Shown here: piece by piece, positions 21,718 through 33,643 of the stretch
Layout: every line of letters begins with the position of its first letter
How positions within the stretch are numbered: the first letter of the stretch is position 1
NCBI GenBank assembly: GCA_021234155.1
Contig: JAJEKV010000041.1
Span: forward strand, 612,835-676,834
Length of the DNA stretch: 64,000 nucleotides
Origin: Isoetes taiwanensis
Lineage: Eukaryota > Streptophyta > Lycopodiopsida > Isoetales > Isoetaceae
Reading direction: 5' to 3'
The notes under the pieces: generated by a model
Database searches by the model: none
The model's input: the letters and a program-made list of their open reading frames with translations, nothing else
Told to the model about the DNA's origin: nothing
Translations under genes and position numbers: made by a program

Positions 21718-23497
21718 CTAACCTCCTGGCAAGTCGGCGTCGACCAAGTCGGAGACGACTCGCCCATCAAACTCCTTCATGAACTCTGGGTATTGTTTCT
21801 CCAAATCCTGCTTCAATACCCATGTCGCATTTTGCACGGGCAAGTGTTTCCACTTGACCAAATACTGGAGGAACTGAGACCTCCTAGTCTTCTTGAATGA
21901 CTTATCAAGAAGCACTTCAGGCACAATTTCAACTTGCTCCTCCATCATTTCCAACAAAGTTGGAGTATCTAAAACCTCATCAGGGTTAGGATCGTGCCTT
22001 TTTAACAAACTTACGTGGAAGACCTTGTGAACTTTGAGGTGCGCCGGGAGATCCAACTTGTAGGCCTGAGAGCCCACTCTCTCCAAGATCTTGAACGGAC
22101 CGGCCAACATAGGAGCAAGCTTCTTGCAATTCTCTATGCGAAGCTTGGCTTGCTTCACCTTGATCTTCAACCACACCTTATCGCCTACCTTAACCTCCCT
22201 CACGGTCCTGTGCCCTGTCGGCTACACTCTTCTGCCGACTTCTTACTGCTAAAAGGTACCGCCTTACTTACCAGCTGCTGCATATCTTCTAGCATTTGCT
22301 GGGATACTTCAACCTTTGACACAGGGTTGTGCCAAGTATCAGGGGTTAGGCACTGGTACCCGTAATTGATCATGAAGGGAGACATCTGCGATGACTCCTG
22401 CTTCGTACTGTTGTAGGCGAACTCTACCAAGTGGATGAAATCATCCCACTTGAATTGCTTATTCCAAACATAACTTCTGAGCATATCTTCAATGATGCGA
22501 TTCGTCCGCTCCGTCTGGCCATCTGTCTGCGGATGATATGCCGTGCTCATGGAGAGCTTCGTCTGGATGGTGCTAAAGAGGTCCTGCCAAAATGCACTCA
22601 TAAACTTAGAATACCTGTCTGAAATTATCTCTCGAGGCATGCCGTGGAGTCTAAAAATCTCCTTTACAAATAGGACGGCAGTGTCTAGGGCTGTGTCCGT
22701 AGATTTGCAAGGCACAAAGTGTGCCATCTTAGACAACTTATCTACGACCACCATTAATGCGTCTTTGCCTCGAAGAGTTCTAGGAAGTCCTGTAATAAAA
22801 TCCATGCTTATGACCTCCCACTTTGCATTTGGCACTCCCAAGGGCTCTAAGGCACCTGGAATTCGAAGCTGCTCTGCTTTGGCCTACTGGCACAATTGGC
22901 ATTCCCGAATATATCTGGCTATCTGTTTCTTCATTCCCGGCCAGAAATAGCGACTTCGAATCTTGAAATACGTCTTCATAAACCCCGCGTGCCCGGCTAT
23001 TGGGCTGTTGTGTGTGTCATGAAGAATTAACTTCCTTACTCTTGATGATTCGGGCACACACAACTTATCCTTATGGTACAACAGGTTGCCTTCCTTCTTA
23101 TAATGTTTGAAGGCCTCCCGCTCCTTGTCTGTTCTAGCTTCCTTAGAGAGGCTTGCCCATACCTCCCTGAAATCCTCGTCAGATGGCAAAGTCTCCTCAA
23201 TTTTCTTACCAAACTCACTCGAAAGAGTGGATATCGCATTACAATGCGTTCTGGTCTCGAATGGTCTCCTGGAGAGAGCATCTGCCACTACATTAAGCTT
23301 GCCGAGCTTATACACTATGTTGAAATCATACTCCTCAAGGAATTCCATCCACCTCCTTTGCCTTAGGTTGAGGAGTGGTTGGGTGAAAAGATACTGGAGG
23401 CTCTGGTGGTCAGTATCTAACTAAAACTTCCTCCCCAGCAAATAATGTCTCCAAATCCTTAATGCCCTGACAATGGCTAATAACTTCTGATCATGCA
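21718..23497 (-). pseudogene. Ty3/gypsy (chromovirus-type) pol: RNase H end, integrase, chromodomain
   Basis: From 23497 downwards the minus strand encodes the end of RNase H (KLLAIVRALRIWRHYLLG, then a TAG, then LDTDHQSLQYL and VADALSRRPF). The integrase zinc finger follows (H near GHAGF, CQLCQ, then a TAG). The catalytic core has D in MDFITGLP, D in IISDRYSKF and E in DGQTERTNR. The C-terminal part ends in a chromodomain-like segment (FLQYLVKWKHLPVQNATWV). A frameshift near 22200 separates the core from the C-terminal domain. With two stops and a frameshift it is dead. The reverse transcriptase, gag and 5' LTR are missing, with a break at about 23500. In other chromoviruses the chromodomain guides integration through modified H3 tails. 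Here that role is inferred. Confidence 0.88.
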
Positions 23498-23640
23498 CAA
23501 GGGCCCCAAAATTGAATTAGTATGATTTTTGTTTAATGATTTCATAATAAAAAAAACAATTCATAAAATCAATATCGATTTCTGGGCCAAAAAGTTTACA
23601 AACCATGTCTAGTTATACAATACAATTTACCAATGCAATT

Positions 23641-23875
23641 GCTTAATGTGACAAACATATATTGTTTTGGAACATGGTACTGAAAGATGATAATTATAGC
23701 TGGTTTTCATGACAACTTGCTTAATGTGACAAACATATATTGTTTTGGAGCATGGTACTGAAAGATGATAATTATAGCTGGTTTTCATGACAACTTGCTT
23801 AATGTGACAAACATATATTGTTTTGGAACATGGTACTGAAAGATGATAATTATAGCTGGTTTTCATGACAACTTA
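23641..23875. repeat. 78-bp tandem repeat, three copies
   Basis: Units start at 23641, 23719 and 23797 (gcttaatgtgacaaac...), with one-base differences. Because 78 is divisible by three, the minus strand stays open and would give three identical 26-residue repeats. This is most likely a by-product, not a gene. Confidence 0.9.
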
Positions 23876-24526
23876 AATATACGATATGTGCTATTGGTTA
23901 ACAAATCAAGTTTATTGAAATGGTATCTGATCACATCTATTATCTTTGGTTTATTGACAGTGTAATTTTACATGCATAATTAGTACGATATTTTATAGTG
24001 ATTAATCATCATTGTATTTTTAAGTGCATAGTCCATGTAATATTTCATAATGATTAATCATCAATAGAATTGTTATCGGTTTAGATAAACTAATATGTTT
24101 TTCTTTCCATGATATCAATACAATTAAAGAATGTTGTAAATATATCTAATTTTGAATGTGAAAAACTAATGTGTTTTCTTTTTTATGATATCAAATACAA
24201 TTCTAGAATGTTGTAAATATACGTGCTTTAATATTAACATCTAATAGTGCATGTATCAAGTTTGGTGATATGGCAAGAGGCCGGAGTATTCCACCTTAAT
24301 ATATTAGCTTAATAAGTTTGAGGGCATCGACATGATTTTTTTCACGTGATTCCAAATTGTGGTGTCAGTAACTAATCAACATATTTCAGCTATTGTTCAT
24401 AATTCAAAAGCAAAGACTATAGAAGACAAAGATGCTTAAAAATTTTGCCATTAAAATTTGCTTCAGTACAATAGTATCAGGCTTTTACAGCCATCAAATA
24501 CCTTAACGAATACTAAAGGTTAAGTT
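23876..24526. other. intergenic, no gene seen
   Basis: AT-rich DNA with weak internal repetition ('tattttatagtgattaatcatca' near 23990 and 24045; 'gaatgttgtaaatat' near 24131 and 24206). No coding signal. Confidence 0.35.
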
Positions 24527-26190
24527 CTATGAGCTGCCTGGAACCTTCCGAAGATGAGAATGCAGAAAACGGGGCATCACCAAAAGGATTAGCTGCACCT
24601 CCTGTAGCCATTGGGTTTGCTGCAAGTGCATTACCAATATCTTTTGCAGCATAATCCTGTGAACAAATGAGACACAGTTAAGCATTTTAAGGACCACATT
24701 AATCACACAGGTGGAAACTAAGGATTTAAAATGCATGCGATAACCATATAAAATACTTACTTGAGTTGGGAATGTAGCTGCATCTGCTGGTGGGAAACTA
24801 GGCTTAGTACTGTGGTTAGCTTGGGGACAACCACAAATGCAGAAGATGGTTCAGGCGTCTGTGCATTGAATCCATTAACTGAAGCTTCGCTGAACTCTTG
24901 ATCCTCTAGAGCACCTGGTGCTGCAATACCAGAAATTATAGTACTAAATTGAGTAGACTTACAACAAACCTAGATAATGAAGGAACACAATTTAGATGCT
25001 TATCATAATTACTATCTTTAAGAGCTGACGCATGTATAGATGATAATGCTTCACATGGGTTACGTAAACAAGTCCACACAGAAGGCTAGTAAATTACTGG
25101 GCTCCTAACGATGCTTGTGCCTTTTAATAAGAGCTAGATTAGCGTATTCTTAGTGGCCAATTGCTATGAAGTTCAAGACAGCAAACCTTTCCAGAAAGGT
25201 AATCAATCATAGAGGCAAGTGATGGCTAATGGCATTTGCCTATTAAGCCTAAAAGGTTTTAAAAGGTGCTGGTTGCATCATTACAGTTTAGGCCTCACCT
25301 TTAAAGCTAACATTGTTCCTGGGATCAAACTCATCAAAATCTTCTACAGACTTGCTCTTCGGGAGTGAAGGTTCAGGCTTTATTCCTCTAGCACTTTGTA
25401 TATCACCATAGGATTTTGATGCTCTTGTGACAAATTCTTTGCAACTCCTCCATTTTCCCCGGATATAAAAAGGTATGTTTAGTGAATAGCAACCTTGGTA
25501 TTTTAGCAAAACACCTTCAAATGCAAAAATACCTTTCATAGTTGTCATCTGTCTTAGAGACCCATCTTCATAATCGGGTGGGTTCTTTGACGCTTGCTCT
25601 TGGTGGTTTGCCACCCCTCCTACTATAAACAACAGATACCAATGAGTCCTTGCCACCATGGAAAACATTTTTGTTACTAAAATAAGGAAAAGAACACAAT
25701 ACCTATCATCCTCATCTGTTCTTCCTCCACTGCTTCTGGAAAGAGAAGGAAACAATGACCTTAGATACTAAGAGACTGCAATAGCAACATTTAAAGGGGG
25801 ACTAGAAGCACCTCGAAGACTGACGATCATCCTCGTCAAATGGCCTGTCATTCCTTGTCATAATTATCCCCAGACTGCATCACAGATCCTCATCTTGCTC
25901 TCCGTTATATTCCTCATCCCTGCTGCTGTAACGTTCGTCACGGTATCTATCTCTATATGAGTCGTCATCCCGTCCACGATTAGAGCCTCCATACCGTTCA
26001 TCATCCCAATCATCACCATAGCTACCTCCAGTACTTGAGTAAAAACTGGCTCTATGCATACCTGAAGATCGATATCTGGAGTCCACAAAAACGTCATGAT
26101 GGGCAATAAGCATTTTAACAAAATCATGTTCTTCCTAGGTTTAGCAGCTTTTTGTCGAACTTCTCTGTGTTCTGTAACTTAAGTGCGCCA
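24527..26190 (-). pseudogene. Plant epsin (clathrin interactor) gene fragment
   Basis: Minus-strand pieces match a plant epsin from the end of its ENTH domain to the C-terminus. Near 26180-26130 is REVRQKAAKPRKN, resembling the ENTH end. At 26100-25880 is an R/D/Y/G-rich segment (YGGSNRGRDDDSYRDRYR). At 25380-25288 is KSVEDFDEFDPR. Near 24900-24770 is FNAQTPEPSSAF, and at 24660-24527 is NPFGDAPFSAFSSSE, like the NPF motif region. Intron-like gaps separate the pieces, so it is not a processed copy. The frame changes within the ENTH end, and most of the ENTH domain is not found. In the family, epsins bind membranes, clathrin and adaptors during vesicle budding. This copy looks partial and probably dead. 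Confidence 0.65.
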
Positions 26191-26642
26191 ACATCAACAT
26201 TGGGAGAATTTTCCTGTTATAACCTTAATATATTAAGAAAAAGAGAACCTGTAGATAGCAAAAGATGAGTTTAACGCGGTTACCTTTCTTGTATGCTTGC
26301 TTCCACAACCTTCATATGTGTCACCCCTGGTATTGAACAGTCCTTAAGAGCAGTCCCCCATACTACATCTGATGCAAGTCCAACACAAAGAACATAATGC
26401 AAAATTGACAACAAATTCGACCAAATAATTAAGCAAAGATATTGTTTGAAGCCAGAATAAGAGTAGAAAATGAACATTCTATTTTAAACCCACTTGGTGA
26501 GCCATACAAAAAGCTGCTTTCTTCCATATGCAGAAAGCCTTGGATCTACAAGCGCCAAAATAACAAGAGAGGTCCAAGACATGTCCTCAAAAGCACTAAA
26601 CTAATCCGCAATCAATACCAAAATAATAATTAGAAGCAGATC

Positions 26643-28788
26643 CTAACTATCAGCAAGTTTTAGAGTGGTCCGATCAAAAGTACGAGACATCCATCCTTCT
26701 TTGGTAACCTCCACGATCTTTGTCTTGATACAAGCTATGGCAAAATTCTTGTATAAGTCTGACCCTTTAGCTTTGGACTTTGCAAGAGCAAGAAATGCAT
26801 TGCAGTTTTCTCGTTTGGAGTTGCTGCAGAAATTTAAGATCTCGAAAGGCGTAACTTCATCTAATCTTTCTTTTCCCAATGCAACTAAACAGACATTTTT
26901 ATGCATTGCAGACCCTAGCGAGGCAAAATCCTTTAAAGCTTGGCCATTAATAACCTGCACAACATAAAATTCAATGGTAGTCATAAAAAACAGCTTAGAC
27001 AACCAAAATTTAAGTATAAAGCATATTACCTGCATCTTAGAGTCATGAATAATCTTGCAGGCCTCAAATTCTGTGAGCGGAGAGAGGCGATTGATTGGCC
27101 AACGTATGTATCATGCCTTCATGTCACTTCCCAAGTCTCCAAATGTGTCAACTCCAGCACATGGTGGATATGGCAGTGCCACCTCACCACAATCCTCATC
27201 CACAACTTGCACAATCAAGGAAACATTGCCATCGCCAATTACACCATGAATAAGGCCCTCTGGATCCACACGATAGATCTTTCCCACTCCCATTGGCGTA
27301 CCATCCGTCACCAAAGATACAAACTGATTGTCATAATACTTTTTGTTCTTCAAACACAAACAAAGACAAACTTAATTTCTTTCATGCTATTTCCATCTAA
27401 AGATTGCAAATCTTATGAAATATATCTCATCGCGAATATGTTGAGCTACCCATTCTGAATCCACACTTCCGTCACTTTGTCATTTTCTCTGATATCGTGT
27501 TGCTGGTTCTTTCGTTGATTCTTTTTCTGCATCATCATCAGATTCATCATCTTCCACAAAAGAAAGTCTCTTATCAAGAGTTGAACGGGTCATGCATTCT
27601 GGCCACGACAGTTCCTCCTATATAACAATGAAAATGAGAAAAGGAATTAATGAATACACTAACAGCATACAAAATAGGGAATTGGTGACTCGTAGAAATA
27701 AAAAATGCACACGTACCCCTATTGACAGTCCTCCAATCTTCTTTTTTGTGTATATGTGGTCTTTTTCAAAAGGAAGGCATACATCAGCCATATTAGCACC
27801 AAGACTCGATATTTTAACGGTCAATATATGATAGGAAATATTATCAACTCTGCAAATAACATCAACAGCCCCAATGACAAACTCCTTATCATAGAAAAAT
27901 GGAGGACGTTGGTAGCCTGCAGACAAGAGCTTATCAAAAAATGATAAATCCGTCTTATCCAGTGTCAAGGATGATGCAACCAATGAAACATGGTCATCTT
28001 CTTCATAGTTTCGAGGAAACTTATTCTCTCTTAGCCTTAAGCGTCTCTTCGCACCTGAAATAACTGAGTTAATTGTCTCCCTAACAAACCTTTCTGGGAC
28101 AGGATAGGTCACATTTGGCCAACATATTGTCTTCAAAGATCCATCTGCCATCAAACTGTCCACTAACTATCCCTCCTCTTTATCCATTTGTTGTTTCTTG
28201 AAGAAACCCTCTTGAATTCTGGTAAAGTGAAGTTTGGGAAAGCTTCTAATGCAGCAGCTCGGATTACTCGATGATTCTCCATCATCAAAATCCATTGTGC
28301 ATGATGACCTGTTTTTTTCAAAGCTAATCTACCATTCTTTTTTGATCCCCTACTCAAAGATGTAAAAACCAGCGCTGCATTTGGAATCTTATCTGACCGC
28401 ATTTGCCCAAATTGCTCCAATATATCACTACTATGCTTTTTATTTTTCCTCTCACAATAGGAACATCATGAACAGATGGTGCTGAATGATCAAATGATGG
28501 CTCAGCCCTAGAATTAGAGATAGAAAAAATACCTTCACTATTTGAAAGAGATTGGGACTTGATTTCATCCCGCAAAGCAACAATTCCTGCAGCTATCCCA
28601 ATCACTAGTCCCAACTTCTGCCAATCAGATGACTCCAAATTAAGAAACGAAATTCCAAAGATGTGATTCTCATTGATGCTACACTCAATCTGCTCAGCAA
28701 CAGAAGGAAATCTCTTGGCAATGTAAGAAGCGACTTGAGATGGCTCCCATTTAGATACTTCAGACACAAACGGCACTTGATCAGCCAT
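26643..28788 (-). CDS. SAM-domain protein of unknown function, transposon-associated type, damaged
   Basis: The ATG at 28788 opens MADQVPFVSEVSKWEPSQV. The first about 80 residues fit a sterile alpha motif domain (W-E-P-S-Q-V-A-S-Y-I, then ISFLNLESSDWQKLGL and a helix ending LRDEIKSQ). Further pieces follow on the same strand: 28420-28163 (FTSLSRGSKKNGR, HHAQWILMMENHR), 28163-27700, and 27359-27111, where IHGVIGDGNVSLIVQVVDED and ALPYPPC resemble the DUF8039 domain seen beside plant transposases. The last is 27035-26643, ending at a TAG. One shift lies near 28440 at AAAAATAAAAA and stops occur near 28165 and 27119, so introns or decay break the frame. It does not look like a conserved housekeeping gene. 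A mobile-element accessory gene is my best guess. Confidence 0.45.
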
Positions 28789-29487
28789 GTTAATCAGAAA
28801 GAGATGCAATCGGTTGGAAAACCACTTACCTTATACTCACGATGGCATCCGTTGAAAAGCTCAAAATAATTTCCGCCGTAATGCTTTATCCTGGCGGAGG
28901 CGTTTCCATACCTGATAGTTGGATTGATTTACTGTGGCGTTTCCCACCAGATAATTGATTTCTGTGGTAGTTTGAAATTAGGTTTAGGACTCTTACAAAA
29001 AACCCTCTTTTTTTTCGTAACTTTTGCTTTTTTTGGAATGCTGTGAGAGCTGCAATATATGCATCACAACCTTTACATTCCATAAATCAAATACTCTGCC
29101 CTACACAATATTATCTTCGCCTAAACTTGGCTGCAGATGGCCCATGCTAGTGTGCCACCGTCATGTCAAACAATGCCTTGGAAACAAGTCGTTATCAAAT
29201 ATCAACCCTTAGAAGGCAAGCATGGTGCACTTATTTTTGCAAGGTTCTGCTTGAAAAACAATTCGTTGTCAAATGTCTCAGTCACAAGCAACGTGAGGTG
29301 CACATGTTGCAGTGTTGCAAAGGTTAAAAGTAGAGCTTCCACAATTAAATAGCAACCTCATCAACAATAGGACCAACTTGCCTTATGTGTATATACAATG
29401 CGAAATGTTCTCTTAAAAAGAGCTACTACACCAACACTACAAGAGAAGTGTGCTTGTATTTTTAAGTATAAGGTCAAAATCATTGAC
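28789..29487. other. intergenic upstream of the SAM-domain gene
   Basis: Mostly unrecognised sequence. It includes 'cttacaaaaaaccctctttttttt' near 28993, similar to the subterminal 'aaaaccctct' of the inverted repeat at 13437. No gene seen. Confidence 0.3.
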
Positions 29488-31375
29488 GGTGGGATTAGCA
29501 GATGGAGTGGTTTTGGTGCCCCAAAACCAAAACCCTACTAATTCTGTAGGGTTTAGGTTTCGGTAGCCTTCCCTGCCTTTAAAGTGGTCGAGCGCTTGCC
29601 TGCAGGGTTCCCACAAGGGTCTGAAGAGAGAACATCAGAGAGAGAATAAAAAAACCCTCCCGAGGCACCTATTCCAAAGTTGCCCCTTGCGATGCTTCAT
29701 GGCAAACTGGACAAGGTGCCACTGGCCATGCTAGAAAGGCACGTCACGAAATTTCGACTATGCGGTTGCTTCTAGAAGGCCATGGTTACCCTAGGGCATG
29801 ACATGCATAGAGAGCGTTGCCCCGATCAACTGCCCCTATTTCCTTGTGCATGCTACGTTTAATTAAGACTAGCGCACACACTACACGCAAGGTCTGCATT
29901 GAGCGAAAGCTCGACTAGCTAGTTGCATGTAGCAAGTTGAGTTTGGCTATGTTGGTCACAACAGCTGGTCCCTAGAGTAAATTGGTTGCCTTGGAGTCGT
30001 GCATGAAGCCAAAACTGCATTCCAAGCTCGGTATAGCTGCCGAATTGGAGGAACACGCCATATATCTTCGGAAAGGGGGTAATTTGGGGGTTGGTACGCC
30101 CGTGCAATGGATGTCCATTTTTTCTTTTTGGAGATGATTCAGGGAACACGAGCTACCATTTGGATGGTGGGACTAGCAGATGGAGTGGTTTTGGTGCCCC
30201 AAAACCAAAACCCTACTAATTTTGTAGGGTTTAGGTTTCAGTAGCCTTCCCTGCCTTTAAAGTGGTCGAGCGCTTGCCTGCAGGGTTCCCACAAGGGTCT
30301 GAAGAGAGAACATCAGAGAGAGAATAAAAAAACCCTCCCGAGGCACCTATTCCAAAGTTGCCCCTTGAGATGCTTCATGGCAAACTGGACAAGGTGCCGC
30401 TGGCCATGCCAGAAAGGCACGTCACGAAATTTCGACTATGCGGTTGCTTCTAGAAGGCCATGGTTACCCTAGGGCATGACATGCATGGAGAGCGTTGCCC
30501 CGATCAACTGCCCCTACTTCCTTGTGCATGCTACGTTTAATCAAGACTAGCGCACACACTACACGCAAGATCTGCATTGACGCGAAAGCTCGACTAGTTG
30601 CATGTAGCAAGTTGAGTTTGGCTATGTTGGTCACAACAGCTGGTCCCTAGAGTAAATTGGTTGCCTTGGAGTCGTGCATGAAGCCAAAACTGCATTCCAA
30701 GCTCGGTATAGCTGCTGAATTGGAGGAACACGCCATATATCCACCTCGTGGCCCTACGTCGGAAAGGGGGTAATTTGGGGGTTGGTACGCCCGTGCAATG
30801 GATGTCCATTTTTTCTTTTTGGAGATGATTCAGGGAACATGAGCTACCATTTGGACGGTGGGATTAGCAGATGGAGTGGTTTTGTTGCCCCAAAACCAAA
30901 GCCCTACTAATTTTGTAGGGTTTAGGTTTCGGTAGCCTTCCCTGCCTTTAAAGTGGTCGAGCGCTTGCCTGCAGGGTTCCCATAAGGGTCTGAAAAGAGA
31001 ACATCAGAGAGAGAATAAAAAAACCCTCCCGAGGCACCTATTCCAAACTTGCCCCTTGCGATGCTTCATGGCAAACTGGACAAGGTGCCACTGGCCATGC
31101 CATAAAGGCACGTCACGAAATTTCGACTATGCGGTTGCTTCTAGAAGGCCATGGTTACCCTAGGGCATGACATGCATGGAGAGCCTTGCCCCGATCAACT
31201 GCCCCTACTTCCTTGTGCATGCTACGTTTAATTAAGACTAGCGCACACACTACACGCAAGGAGTGCATTGAGCGAAAGCTCGACTAGTTGCATGTAGCAA
31301 GTTGAGTTTGGCTATGTTGGTCACAACAGCTGGTCCCTAGAGTAAATTGGTTGCCTTGGAGTCGTGCATGAAGCA
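29488..31375 (+). repeat. tandem array of 678/691-bp units, about 2.8 copies
   Basis: Units start with 'ggtgggattagcagatggag' at 29488, 30166 and 30857. The first two are complete and the third stops near 31375. Identity is very high, with small indels (for example a block 'ccacctcgtggccctacgt' present only in unit 2). Each unit contains a short hairpin around 'ccctactaattNtgtaggg' and a poly-A-rich 'aataaaaaaaccctccc' stretch. No convincing coding frame is shared. The array pairs with an inverted copy at 31914. Confidence 0.9.
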
Positions 31376-31913
31376 TTTAATTTAGACTAGCGCACGCACT
31401 ACAGGCACGTGTTTCACGAAACATGCCTACAAGGTGGAGCACATTTGGTGGTTAACTATATGAAGTGGAAGTACACTATTGCACTATGAGGTGGTTGCCT
31501 ATGCCACCACATGTGGTTCATGAAACATGCCCACACGTTTGCAGCACGCTTGAATGGATGAGCATATCATTGTTGTGCTTTACCCATATTTCAATCATGG
31601 CAACATGCACCCGATCCCAAACTTTTATATTATGCCTTCATTCCTGATGTTGGGAATTGTGTCCTGTTTTTAGAACTTTTAAGTGCTGACAAAGTTAAAA
31701 ATCAAAATGTATGCTTAGATAGATTTCGTAAGTTATCAAGTATTAGCACCTCGCATACAGAACTTATTTCAAAATTCCACACATCTCAAACAAAACACTT
31801 AATCATAACAAATGACTTGCAAATGCACCCTTTTCACATTTCTTTGTGCCTTCAACTACATGGTTGCTTGCTTGTAGAATGATTTTTTAAGTCAAGAAGA
31901 TTTAACATTTGAT

Positions 31914-32313
31914 GACGTAGGGCCACGAGGTGGATATATGGCGTGTTCCTCCAATTCGGCAGCTATACCGAGCTTGGAATGCAGTTTTGGCTTCATGCAC
32001 GACTCCAAGGCAACCAATTTACTCTAGGGACCAGCTGTTGTGACCAACATAGCCAAACTCAACTTGCTGCATGCAACTAGCTAGTCGAGCTTTCGCTCAA
32101 TGCAGACCTTGTGTGTAGTGTGTGCGCTAGTCTTAATTAAACGTAGCATGCACAAGGAAGTAGGGGCAGTTGATCGGGGCAACGCTCTCCATGCATGTCA
32201 TGTCCTTCTAGAAGCAACCACATAGTCGAAATTTCGTGACGTGCCTTTCTGGCATGGCCAGTGGCACCTTGTCCAGTTTGCCATGAAGCATCGCAAGGGG
32301 CAACTTTGGAAAA
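31914..32313 (-). repeat. inverted partial copy of the 0.68-kb unit
   Basis: From 'gacgtagggccacgagg' to 'gcaaggggcaactttgga' this is the reverse complement of the middle of the upstream units (compare 30351-30758). One internal block of about 14 bp (near 'ggttaccctagggc') is missing. It retains the block found only in unit 2, so it derives from a unit-2-like copy. With the array it could form a hairpin of nearly 400 bp around a spacer of about 540 bp. Confidence 0.85.
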
Positions 32314-33643
32314 GGAAGTAGGGGCGTTTGACAGTTGTACCAACGCCCAAATTTCTGCCTCTCCCATGTAGGGCCACATTGGGCATGTTTGTGTTATGCT
32401 AACATCCACCTTGGCCAAACTTGCCCGGTTCAATAGCTTCAGATGAACTAGGCCAAATAAAGAGATTAATTAGAAAAACAAGACATGAGAATAAGAAAGA
32501 ATATTTTAATAACATCCACCACAATTGCAAGAGGCAATGAAGAAGACAAATCAGATGGATCGCAATAAGATGTTCTAGAGTTAGAAATATCACACGGGTC
32601 TCACTTCAAGCATGTACGTGTTCAATTGCTACCTCACCGACAGGACTTGAAGTTTTCAAAGACACATGCAGGGTGATTGTGTAGACATTCACTATTAGAA
32701 TGTCTTGAAGAACATTTGAACATTAGAATGCCTGGGTATTATGCAAGATGTAGTAGGCCATCATCTAGATATACAATGTAAATGGAATGCAGTGGACCCA
32801 CATGCTCCTTGGTATAGTGTGTGTCTCATAGACTAGTTGGACATTACATTTTTCCTTTTCCTTCTCATATATTTGTTAATGATAAACCATTGAAATATGT
32901 TTAAACAATTGCCAAAGCAAAACATGAAAATGATCATACTATTATCTTATAAAAGAGTAGAACTATTCATCACCTAGCAATTCAAAGGAGCAATTTAATA
33001 CTGTCATAATAAAGCTGTCCGATTGAAAGAAATTGATCATTTGCTGTCATGCTTGAACTTGTAAACTTGTCATTACTTTAAGCTAGAACGCATGTGGACA
33101 ATTTGATAAAATTTGACTATTACATTTTTGCATAAATATTTAGCATTTGATGGATATTTTTTTTTTGCTAACATAGGTTATATTTTTTATCAGACAATTG
33201 CCAAACAATTTGAGGTCTTTGGACGAAACTCTTTCAGGCCGACATCTTCAATGTATTTGCAATTAACCGACATCTCCAATTAACGAACATTTTTTGAATT
33301 TTTTGTTTTTTCCCACCAATCAGACCAGACCGATGACCTAATCTGACCTACCTGACACAGCACCAGGCCTGCTGTTCGGAAGGATCCAACAGCATAGCAA
33401 GAGGTGAGTGCATCTTTTTGTGTAAGGAATGTCAATTTGGAAATTAATTACTTGAAATGAAATTCTGTCTATGGCTGCAAATTATACCTGTGGAAATTAG
33501 TTCTGTCTATGTCTATGGAAGTTAAATCTTTTGGACTTATGGTCATCTATACAAAGCAAGAGAGATATAGGAGAATTAAATCTATTAACATATTATGATG
33601 TGCACTAGACAAATGCTAGGAAAATTAATTCTATTTACAAATT
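32314..33643. other. intergenic, no gene seen
   Basis: AT-rich DNA without recognisable genes. A short direct repeat 'aaattatgatgtgcactagacaaatg' overlaps 33590-33665. Confidence 0.35.

Noticed and set aside
26280-26477. Minus-strand frame with GTALKDCSIPGVTHMKVVEASIQER as part of the epsin gene
   Set aside because: It does not match the ENTH domain and no family was recognised; left unassigned.
29488-31375. CRISPR-like or satellite centromere array
   Set aside because: The units are 0.68 kb, only about three copies, with no short repeat/spacer structure.
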